Below are positions 1 to 5,875 of a stretch of DNA of 6,303 nucleotides, in pieces. A program made the translations under genes and the position numbers. Position 1 is the stretch's first letter, and every line of letters starts with the position of its first letter. Below the pieces are notes generated by a model. It worked only from the letters and a program-made list of their open reading frames with translations. It was not told where the DNA came from and searched no databases. Origin of the DNA: Anaerolineae bacterium (lineage in GTDB: Bacteria > Chloroflexota > Anaerolineae > JAFGEY01); assembly GCA_016929205.1 (NCBI GenBank), contig JAFGJF010000075.1:1-6303 (forward strand), read 5' to 3'.

Positions 1-1103
1 CCGCCGAACGTACGATCGTCATTGCCAATCTCGATATCACCAAAAGCGCTGCGGCCCAGGTCTACGTAGACCAGCAGTTGAGTTATACCATCGTCGTGAC
101 CAATAATAGCTCTGCGAACGTCACCGGCCTCGTCGTCTCGGATACGATACCGGCCAATATGACGATCGTACCAGGCAGTATATCGCCGTCCGGCGCGTGC
201 ACGTTCAATACTGGCGCGTCGCGTCTGGTATGCAACCGTTCGATGCTCGCTCCCGGCCAAAGCATGACCATCATCTATGCCGTGACCTTTGACCAACAGT
301 TCGTCATCGACATGGCCTCTGCCACTGCTGTTCCGGTGACCAATACGGCCAGCGCCTATTGCGTCCAGGCGACCACGCCGATCGAGGGCCAGGCCGTGAC
401 CATGGTTCGGCTGCGCGCCGTGTTTTTGCCCTTGATCGTCAAAAATTATGTGCCGCCTACCTGTGAGAGCGGCTTTGGGGAATGGGGAACGGGCACCTAT
501 CCGGAGGCTGCATACGGGTACACCAGCGGTACCGACGAATACTGGATCCGGGCCCAACAATCCGAAATGGCCCGTTCTGCCGCACCGTTTGGATCGTTTG
601 ACGAGTATGATGTCGAAACACAAGCCCGGTGGACAAGCGCACCGGTCAATGGCGACGTATATGGCCTGCTCTTTGGCATACAAAACAAAAGCAACTGGCG
701 CGTGACATTTGGAACCTCGCTGTACGCTTTCCTTGTCGATGCGGTCGGCACGCGCACCTATACGTTGATACGCTTCAATTCAAGCACCGGATGGTCCGAT
801 GTCGTCGCCTGGACGGCAGCCAACGATGAAATCGAGCCCGGCACGACGGCCAATCAACTGCGCGTCAGTTGCTATGAAGAACAGACTTCGTTGTACGTCA
901 ACGATCAACTGCTGTGGAGCGGCAACCTGCCGAGTAGTTGTCGCGGAGAAACGGGCATCACCTCTTGGCCAGCCGTCTCCGCCAACCTGGAGGCTCGTTT
1001 TTCAGCGTTTGGCGTCTGCGGACAGGTCAGTGATTCGATCGGCAGCCTGAGCGCTGCAAGCGTCCGCATTCCGAATGCGCCTCGTGTGCCACCGCCGGAA
1101 TAG
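1..1103 (+). CDS. Secreted DUF11-domain protein with C-terminal concanavalin A-like domain (5' end missing)
   Basis: The frame is open from base 3 (first full codon GCC) to the TAG at 1101-1103, giving 366 visible residues. The gene starts upstream of the window; the TTG at 78 lies inside the DUF11 domain and is not the start. Visible residues about 8-125 form a DUF11 beta-sandwich: 'LDITKSA', then 'YTIVVTNNSSANVTGLVVSD' with 'DTIPANM', a likely disulfide pair around 'GACTF...LVCNR', and a closing 'TNTASAYC'. Residues 141-149 read FLPLIVKNY, a motif I associate with Chloroflexota secreted proteins. Residues about 154-339 resemble a LamG/DUF1080-like jelly roll, with 'DVETQARW', 'YGLLFGIQN', 'LYVNDQLLWSG' and Cys near both ends. 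The tail is proline-rich. DUF11 domains are common in surface and adhesive proteins; the jelly roll may bind carbohydrate, which is inference. No catalytic residues are recognisable. The gene runs convergently into the next one, with a shared terminator. Confidence 0.85.
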   Translation, partial: AERTIVIANLDITKSAAAQVYVDQQLSYTIVVTNNSSANVTGLVVSDTIPANMTIVPGSISPSGACTFNTGASRLVCNRSMLAPGQSMTIIYAVTFDQQFVIDMASATAVPVTNTASAYCVQATTPIEGQAVTMVRLRAVFLPLIVKNYVPPTCESGFGEWGTGTYPEAAYGYTSGTDEYWIRAQQSEMARSAAPFGSFDEYDVETQARWTSAPVNGDVYGLLFGIQNKSNWRVTFGTSLYAFLVDAVGTRTYTLIRFNSSTGWSDVVAWTAANDEIEPGTTANQLRVSCYEEQTSLYVNDQLLWSGNLPSSCRGETGITSWPAVSANLEARFSAFGVCGQVSDSIGSLSAASVRIPNAPRVPPPE

Positions 1104-1126
1104 ACGCGCTGGCACACGTTCATAAA

Positions 1127-1175
1127 AAGAATTCCGATATCGCCCCGGTTCCGGGTAACAGATATCGGAATTCTT
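1127..1175. terminator. Bidirectional intrinsic terminator between convergent genes
   Basis: Arms 1127-1141 (AAGAATTCCGATATC) and 1161-1175 (GATATCGGAATTCTT) are perfect 15-bp inverted repeats. Inside the 19-nt loop lies a second GC-rich hairpin, CCCGG (1144-1148) with CCGGG (1151-1155). The stem starts 23 nt after the + strand stop at 1103 and about 30 nt beyond the - strand stop at 1205, so it serves both genes symmetrically. Read on the - strand, the stem is followed by a T run (complement of the A run at 1124-1128), which is a classical intrinsic terminator. Read on the + strand, the tail TTCTTGTGTTT is T-rich but broken, so termination of the first gene may be less efficient. Confidence 0.8.
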
Positions 1176-1204
1176 GTGTTTCACGCCATGTGCGAATCAT
1201 ATCT

Positions 1205-2518
1205 TTAGGGCGGGCGTGTCGTCGGCGCAGGAATCCTGGTCGGCCCTGTACCCGGGTCAGGCGGGCCTACTGCCGGATCCGGATACCAATAGAACACCCA
1301 CGTTTCACTGTACGGATTGACCTCGTTGCCGACCGGATATTCGTGAAGGGCATTGGGATCGACCGTTTCCGCGCGCGCGATCACAACCTGCCAGGCGATG
1401 TCGGGCCCCTGTCGCGACATCCATTGCAAGTCATATTCCTGGGCCTTGACCTGCGTCCTCTTGGTCCACACAAACCCTGCCCCACCGTGATGGTTGATGA
1501 TCAGAACATAGTATTCATCCTCTTCAAGCGGGCGGCTGGCCGGGCGCCATTCCCATACCACGTTTTCGTTCCAGCCCATAAACGTCGCCTGGTCAACCGG
1601 TAAGAGCAGTTCGAGTCCGACCACTTTGTCAGGCACAACTTGCACGTCGGATAAATAGATTGCTGTGCCGGGAATCACCTCGTTACCTTGCAGGCAGTTG
1701 TACAACATGATCGTTTCCTTGGGCGTGTCGTACAGGCTGGACAGCGAAAAGAGCGTATCCTCGGGCTTGACGATATAGCGCTTCCAGCCCGGCGGAGGGT
1801 TGAGCACGCAGGTGCTGTGAACGTACCTGTTGTTGTACGGCGTGAGGTCAGAACCACGCTCGCGCTCGTCAAACACGGTGGCGGTGTTGATGATTGCGCT
1901 TATCCCGCCGGGCATCGGATTGTCGACCGTGACCGCCACCGTGCGGGTCACACTGTGGCTGAGCGTCAAGCCAAACGAAGGCCATATGATAACGTCCATG
2001 TCTATCTCGGCTTTTCTGCCGCCATCAGAGGCGCCGGCAAACGACGTATGGCTCGGCAGGGCATCGATCAGGATCACATCCGTGGCGTCGTGATCGCTGA
2101 CATTGCTGATCACCAGGGTATAGGTCACCAGCTGTCCCGGCACAACAACCGGCCTCTCGATGCGTTGGACGACCACCAGATCGAGCACCGGTGCTGGCGT
2201 GGGCGTGCTGGTCACCGTCGGCACCGGGGTCACGGTATGCGTCGGGGTCATTTTCGGCCGGGTAGGAAAGGGCGTAAAGGTCAATGTGCCGGCAGGTGTC
2301 TCGGTCGGCGTTGGCGCAAGCGTTTCAGTTATCACCGGACTCGGCGTTATCGTCTGGGTAAGCATAAAAGAGGGCAGGCGCGTTGGTATATCTGGCATTG
2401 CAAACGGCTCTGTCTGAGCCGATGTGGACAATCTTGGCCACACCACCACTAACAGCCAACCGCCCAGAACCAGCAATACGAAAAAAACGATCATCATCGG
2501 GAATTGTTTTTTGGCCAT
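1205..2518 (-). CDS. Membrane-anchored DUF11 + LysM surface protein
   Basis: From the ATG at 2518 the product is 437 aa. Residues 1-6 (MAKKQF) are a positive n-region, and about 7-27 are a hydrophobic signal anchor (MMIVFFVLLVLGGWLLVVVW). Residues about 40-112 are a Pro/Thr-rich stalk (e.g. TPTPAP). About 113-235 form a DUF11 domain ('PGQLVTYTLVISNVSDHDAT', 'IDALP', 'INTATV'). About 246-291 are a LysM domain ('YIVKPEDTLFSLSSLYDTP', 'LYNCL...VIPGTAIYL'). About 297-413 form an Ig/Fn3-like beta domain rich in Trp, and the C-terminus is a Pro-rich tail. LysM domains bind N-acetylglucosamine polymers such as peptidoglycan, so a role in holding the envelope or an exopolymer is inferred. No enzyme domain is seen. 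An in-frame ATG at 2563 would add 15 residues and has a GAGG 4 nt upstream. I prefer 2518 because the signal anchor begins there and a possible -10 (TACAAT) overlaps the 2563 ATG. The gene stands alone and is divergent from the peptidase operon. Confidence 0.88.
   Translation of the reverse strand: MAKKQFPMMIVFFVLLVLGGWLLVVVWPRLSTSAQTEPFAMPDIPTRLPSFMLTQTITPSPVITETLAPTPTETPAGTLTFTPFPTRPKMTPTHTVTPVPTVTSTPTPAPVLDLVVVQRIERPVVVPGQLVTYTLVISNVSDHDATDVILIDALPSHTSFAGASDGGRKAEIDMDVIIWPSFGLTLSHSVTRTVAVTVDNPMPGGISAIINTATVFDERERGSDLTPYNNRYVHSTCVLNPPPGWKRYIVKPEDTLFSLSSLYDTPKETIMLYNCLQGNEVIPGTAIYLSDVQVVPDKVVGLELLLPVDQATFMGWNENVVWEWRPASRPLEEDEYYVLIINHHGGAGFVWTKRTQVKAQEYDLQWMSRQGPDIAWQVVIARAETVDPNALHEYPVGNEVNPYSETWVFYWYPDPAVGPPDPGTGPTRIPAPTTRPP
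2183..2401 (-). repeat. Low-complexity Pro/Thr stalk-coding segment
   Basis: This part of the LysM gene encodes about 73 residues dominated by Thr, Pro and Val in PT/TPxP units (for example APTPTETP, TPTHTVTPVPTVTSTPTPAP). Such linkers are extended and often O-glycosylated spacers in secreted proteins; glycosylation here is an inference. The DNA is imperfectly repetitive because ACC/CCG-type codons recur, but there is no exact tandem unit. Confidence 0.75.
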
Positions 2519-2561
2519 ATTTGTTTCGCTCGTCGACGGAACGACATTCCCCCCTGGATCC

Positions 2562-2591
2562 ATTGTACCTCAAAATGGCGATTGTGACCAA
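2562..2591 (-). promoter_or_regulatory. Possible promoter of the LysM protein gene
   Basis: On the - strand, TTGGTC (complement of 2586-2591) and TACAAT (complement of 2562-2567) are separated by 18 nt. The -10 is one mismatch from TATAAT, but the -35 matches TTGACA at only three positions. Transcription would begin near 2555, downstream of the ATG at 2563, which would make the ATG at 2518 the usable start. The call is weak and based on consensus matching alone. Confidence 0.3.
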
Positions 2592-2631
2592 TTTCGATCA
2601 TCAACGGTCTCCTCACAAACCCTGGTTTCCT

Positions 2632-2660
2632 TTGTCTTTGCTGCAAGGTTGTGCTATACT
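2632..2660 (+). promoter_or_regulatory. Sigma70-type promoter of the S49 peptidase operon
   Basis: TTGTCT at 2632-2637 (four of six matches to TTGACA) and TATACT at 2655-2660 (five of six to TATAAT) are spaced by exactly 17 nt. A TG at 2652-2653 gives an extended -10 (TGCTATACT). The predicted start is near 2667, leaving a leader of about 68 nt before the ATG at 2735. I see no clear operator or riboswitch fold in that leader. Confidence 0.6.
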
Positions 2661-2720
2661 CAAAGAAGAGAACAGACGAATAGCAAAACCGATCACCGAA
2701 CGGGGTGTTTTCAATCATAG

Positions 2721-2726
2721 AAAGGA
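2721..2726 (+). promoter_or_regulatory. Ribosome binding site fixing the S49 peptidase start
   Basis: AAAGGA ends 8 nt before the ATG at 2735. It supports 2735 over the in-frame GTG at 2705, which would add ten residues ahead of the short N-terminal tail. Confidence 0.7.
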
Positions 2727-2734
2727 TATCCACC

Positions 2735-3607
2735 ATGATTCAACCTCCCCCCTCCCCTTCGCCGCTGCGCAGGCTGGGCGGATTTCTCTTTTGGGCCGTT
2801 TTGCCGCTGCTGGCGGGCATCCTGCTGGCGGTTGCGCTGATCCCCAAGCCGCAGATTGGGATCATCCGCTTTGAAGATTCGATCTGGTATTACAGCAACG
2901 AGTACTTGAACGAACTGCTGGATCGCGCAAGCACGGATGATCGCATCCGCGCTGTAGTGCTGCAGCTCGACAGCCCGGGGGGAGCGGTGATCTATACCGA
3001 GGAATTGTTCTTCCACCTCTTGGAACTGCGCAAGGTGAAACCGCTGGTTGTCTCCATCGACAGCATGGCCGCCAGCGGCGGGTATTACATGGCCGTTGCC
3101 GGAGACGTCGTCTTTGCCAAGCCGGCCTCGATCGTGGGCAACGTGGGCGTGATCAGCTCTCTGCCCTCTACCGACGATCAGCGCTTTACCGATGAAAGTT
3201 ACGTTTCGACCGGGCCGTCCAAATTCTCGGGCGGCAGCAGGGGCGACTATATGCGGCGCATCGAACTGCTCAAACTGGGTTTCCTGGAATCCGTCTTTTC
3301 ACAGCGCGGAGACAAACTGAGCATCGATCGCCAGACACTGGCCAACGGCGAAATTTTTTTGGGATTGCAAGCCAAGCAGCTCGGTCTGATCGATGAATTG
3401 GGGGCGACCAGTGAGGCCGTACAAAAAGCTGCCGAAATGGCCCGCCTGGCCCGCTATGACGTCGTCGACGTCATCGACCTGGTCTATGGCAGCCAGGAAT
3501 CTGAACAAGAAGTCGTTCCCCTCGAAATCGACGCCGCGCGCGAGGAAGCGATGTCGCAGCAAGGGCTCTATTACCTGTACATCGAGCCCGAGCAGAGGAG
3601 GCAGTAA
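2735..3607 (+). CDS. sppA: S49 family membrane serine peptidase (SppA-like, compact form)
   Basis: The product is 290 aa. Residues 1-13 are a short Pro-rich tail with Arg-Arg, and about 14-36 are a membrane anchor. About 42-245 form an S49 (ClpP/crotonase-fold) domain. 'LQLDSPGG' (77-83) is the conserved strand and oxyanion region. 'DSMAASGGYYMA' (109-120) carries the predicted nucleophile Ser114, and 'STGPSKFSGG' (158-167) carries the predicted general base Lys163. The Ser-Lys spacing of 49 residues is close to that in the Bacillus SppA family. 'GEIFLGLQAKQLGLIDELG' (205-223) is the typical C-terminal family motif. S49 enzymes cleave leftover signal peptides and membrane-associated peptides at the outer face of the membrane. 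This copy has one catalytic domain, unlike the tandem E. coli protein of about 600 aa. The segment between 'GNVGVI' and the Lys motif looks short and divergent. It is the first gene of the operon; its end overlaps the Shine-Dalgarno of the next gene. It could be an S49 paralogue with a dedicated substrate rather than housekeeping SppA. Confidence 0.9.
   Translation: MIQPPPSPSPLRRLGGFLFWAVLPLLAGILLAVALIPKPQIGIIRFEDSIWYYSNEYLNELLDRASTDDRIRAVVLQLDSPGGAVIYTEELFFHLLELRKVKPLVVSIDSMAASGGYYMAVAGDVVFAKPASIVGNVGVISSLPSTDDQRFTDESYVSTGPSKFSGGSRGDYMRRIELLKLGFLESVFSQRGDKLSIDRQTLANGEIFLGLQAKQLGLIDELGATSEAVQKAAEMARLARYDVVDVIDLVYGSQESEQEVVPLEIDAAREEAMSQQGLYYLYIEPEQRRQ
3594..3601 (+). promoter_or_regulatory. 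Strong Shine-Dalgarno inside the end of the S49 gene
   Basis: AGAGGAGG lies 8 nt before the ATG at 3610 and wholly within the last codons of the peptidase gene. With a 2-nt gap between the TAA and the next ATG, this indicates co-translation of the two proteins. Confidence 0.85.
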
Positions 3608-3609
3608 CG

Positions 3610-5868
3610 ATGCAGACCAAACCTCGTTCGTTCCCGAAAACGATAGGGCTGGTCGCGATCTTTGTGATCCTGCTCGTTCTGCCGCTGCTGGTCCGGGCGG
3701 CAACCTATTACCGGGGATGGTACACACCCGGCGAGATATCGCGGCCTGATCACACGACCGCCGACCTGCCCCCCGTCGAACGGGCAGCCTTTGCCGAGCA
3801 GGACCTCAAACAGGGACAGGGGCACGTCCTGATCGACTATGCCCACCAGAACACGGTTGACGAAGCTGAACTCAATCTGCTGCTCTCTCGCCTGACCGCG
3901 CGAGGCATGGACAGCGTCGCCCTCAACGAAAATGACGCCCTGCCGCTCGCCCTGTCCGATGCAACGGCATTGATCGTGATCGCGCCGCACAAAGCGTTCA
4001 CCAGCGATGAGATCGAAGCGACAAAGGCGTTTGTCGAGCAAGGCGGGCGCGTTCTGCTGGTGGCCGATCCCAGCCGTTACGACTGGCAAACCCGCTACAA
4101 CGAATGGGGCGAGTACTATGTCGCCGTATCCGATGTCGCGGCAATCAACAGCCTGGCCTCGGCGTTCGAGCTGGCCTTTGCCGACGATTATCTCTATAAC
4201 ACGGCCAACAATGCCGGCAACTACCAATACATCAACCTGACCGACTTTGGCGAGCACCCGCTGACCGCCGGGCTGGAACAGGTCGTCTTTTACAGTGCGC
4301 GATCGATCGCATCGGGGCCAGCGCCGCTGATCCTGGCCGATGCCGACACGACCTCTTCACTGAGCGAGCAAAATGGCGGGCTGCCGGTGATGAGCCTGGA
4401 CAGGGACGGGCAGGTGTTGGCCGTGGCCGACTTGACCTTTATGCTCGAACCATACAACGCCACGGCGGACAACAACCGGTTGATCTCGAATATCGCCGAC
4501 TTTGTCGAGGGCGCAGAACGCACCTATGGGTTGACCGAGTTCCCGCGCTTTTTCGGCGACGAGGTCGCGATCGTGCCCATGGTTGACTTGATCGATCCGG
4601 AAACACTGGGCGCTGGCGAAATCGAACAACTCGCACGGCTCAAAACGGCATTTGAGGCCACGGGCCGGATCGGGCAGTTGTGGGGCGACGATCCGGATAT
4701 GGATACGATTTACATCGGATTGTACGGCAGCGTCGAATTCTGGCCGGACGTGGTCGAGATCCTGGCCGGGCAGGGGATCTCGTTTACGCTGGAAACGATA
4801 GCGCAAGAACGGGCCACTCCGACGCCGACACCGCGCTTTACTGCCACGCCGACGCCGACATCCGAGTTTCCTCCCTTGCCGACGCCAACCGAGGAACCGC
4901 TTCGGGACTGGATCGTGTTCGACGGCATCGCACCGGTCGAGGCCAAAAACGTGGCATTGTTCTACCAGGACGAGCACCAGGGACGCCAGGTGTTGATCGT
5001 CCTGGCATTCAGCAAGGAGGGTCTGCGCGACGCGGGCCAACGGCTGATCACGGGCAACTTTGATGGATGCCTGCTGGACGAGGATCGCCTGGCCGATCCC
5101 GACAAGGCCAGCCTGGCGCTCTGCCCGGCCGCCTACGAAGCGCCACAGATCGAATTCACACCCACGCCGGTTGACATCGAATGGGACATGACGCCCACGC
5201 CGCCGCCCGATACGGTCGGCCAAAGCATCCTGATCGTGGCCGATGACGACGGCCAAGGTGTGTATGAATGGTGGACCAGCGCCTACAAGTTCGAACAAGC
5301 GGCTTACGGCGCCGGCTACGGAGCCTTGGTCTGGTCGACGACACTGGATGGCGACGTCACCCTGGAACAAGTCCAGTCGTACGACGCCGTGATCTGGTGC
5401 ACGGGCGATTTCCAGGAACCCGAGTTCAATCCCGAGACGCAAGATCTGGACATCTTGCTCGAATACCTGGACGCCGGCGGGCGGCTGATCTTGAGCGGGG
5501 CTTTTATCGGCAGCCCGGAGGACAGCGAAACGGGCTTGCTGCTCGACATCCAGGTGGCGCAGGCCGATCATCCGCTGGCCAATGGATTCGAGCCAGGACA
5601 GATCATTTCCTTGCAGCGCTTCACGGCCGAGAGCGATTACGCGCCATTCGTCATCCAGGAACCGGACACAGAGACGATCATCTTTGTCCGCGGCCCGGGC
5701 AGCGAGTTCGCCGGCGAGGCCGTGATCACGGTGAGCATCGAGCAGGACGCATCGCTGATAGAAAACGGCCGGGCGCTGTTGTTCGGCTTTCCGATTTTTC
5801 TGCTGCCCGAACCAGAAGGCTCCCAGTTGGCAGGCAACGCCGTTTATTGGTTGATGGAAGGGCTATAG
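3610..5868 (+). CDS. Membrane-anchored/exported protein with two DUF4350/GATase-like domains
   Basis: The product is 752 aa. Residues 1-10 are basic and 11-30 are a hydrophobic helix, either an anchor or a signal peptide with possible cleavage after 'LLVRA'. About 70-303 resemble DUF4350, a class I glutamine amidotransferase-like fold: 'HVLIDYAHQN', 'LIVIAPHKAFTSDEIEATKA', 'FVEQGGRVLLVADP', 'HPLTAGL' and 'NNRLISNIADFVEG'. About 365-397 and 430-510 look like one alpha/beta domain interrupted by a Pro/Thr linker (401-429). A second linker covers about 514-533. About 537-630 form a second amidotransferase-like domain ('SILIVADDD', 'YDAVIWCTGD', 'YLDAGGRLILSGAFIG') that continues to 752 with 'HPLANGF' and 'GRALLFGFPIF'. 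I see no clear Cys-His-Glu triad in the first domain; Cys597 in the second is not in a nucleophile-elbow context. A non-catalytic ligand-binding or scaffold role is therefore likelier. The exact function is unknown. The gene sits between an S49 peptidase and a glycosidase. Confidence 0.85.
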   Translation: MQTKPRSFPKTIGLVAIFVILLVLPLLVRAATYYRGWYTPGEISRPDHTTADLPPVERAAFAEQDLKQGQGHVLIDYAHQNTVDEAELNLLLSRLTARGMDSVALNENDALPLALSDATALIVIAPHKAFTSDEIEATKAFVEQGGRVLLVADPSRYDWQTRYNEWGEYYVAVSDVAAINSLASAFELAFADDYLYNTANNAGNYQYINLTDFGEHPLTAGLEQVVFYSARSIASGPAPLILADADTTSSLSEQNGGLPVMSLDRDGQVLAVADLTFMLEPYNATADNNRLISNIADFVEGAERTYGLTEFPRFFGDEVAIVPMVDLIDPETLGAGEIEQLARLKTAFEATGRIGQLWGDDPDMDTIYIGLYGSVEFWPDVVEILAGQGISFTLETIAQERATPTPTPRFTATPTPTSEFPPLPTPTEEPLRDWIVFDGIAPVEAKNVALFYQDEHQGRQVLIVLAFSKEGLRDAGQRLITGNFDGCLLDEDRLADPDKASLALCPAAYEAPQIEFTPTPVDIEWDMTPTPPPDTVGQSILIVADDDGQGVYEWWTSAYKFEQAAYGAGYGALVWSTTLDGDVTLEQVQSYDAVIWCTGDFQEPEFNPETQDLDILLEYLDAGGRLILSGAFIGSPEDSETGLLLDIQVAQADHPLANGFEPGQIISLQRFTAESDYAPFVIQEPDTETIIFVRGPGSEFAGEAVITVSIEQDASLIENGRALLFGFPIFLLPEPEGSQLAGNAVYWLMEGL
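4810..4896 (+). repeat. Pro/Thr linker-coding repeat in the DUF4350-like gene
   Basis: Encodes residues 401-429, including ATPTPTPRFTATPTPT and PLPTPTEEP. The unit CCGACGCCGACA occurs twice within about 45 bp, with CCGACGCCAACC nearby, so the segment is imperfectly repetitive at the DNA level. It matches the spacer style of the LysM gene on the other strand. Confidence 0.7.
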
Positions 5869-5875
5869 AGAGCAG

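Noticed and set aside
78..80. TTG at 78 as a gene start
   Set aside because: The frame is open upstream to the window edge and the upstream residues (LDITKSA, YVDQQL) complete the DUF11 domain.
1120..1185. Inverted repeat as an insertion sequence end, attachment site or tRNA-like element
   Set aside because: There is no transposase, target duplication or cloverleaf, and its position just after two convergent stops fits a terminator.
1688..2452. 254-residue open frame on the + strand opposite the LysM gene
   Set aside because: The product is rich in Arg, His and Gly with no domain, and lies across the DUF11/linker coding region; it is a shadow frame.
2494..2545. Small frame (MSFRRRAKQIWPKNNSR) overlapping the LysM gene start, preceded by a G-rich tract
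   Set aside because: At 17 residues it could be imagined as a leader peptide, but it overlaps the coding start in another frame and has no attenuator structure.
2705..2734. GTG at 2705 as the peptidase start
   Set aside because: The AAAGGA 8 nt before the ATG at 2735 is well placed, and the Pro/Arg n-region then leads directly into the membrane helix.
3571..4257. 228-residue open frame on the - strand across the peptidase/DUF4350 junction
   Set aside because: It crosses a coupled gene junction in antisense and has no family features; it is a shadow of the + strand genes.
4817..4890. Repeated CCGACGCCGACA units as a possible CRISPR or minisatellite
   Set aside because: The repeat is short, has no spacers and is explained by codons for a Pro-Thr linker.
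4357..5571. 404-residue open frame on the - strand opposite the DUF4350-like gene
   Set aside because: It is antisense to a well-supported coding frame with domains and a strong Shine-Dalgarno. The product is Arg/Gln/Val-rich without recognisable domains, as expected of a GC-bias shadow.
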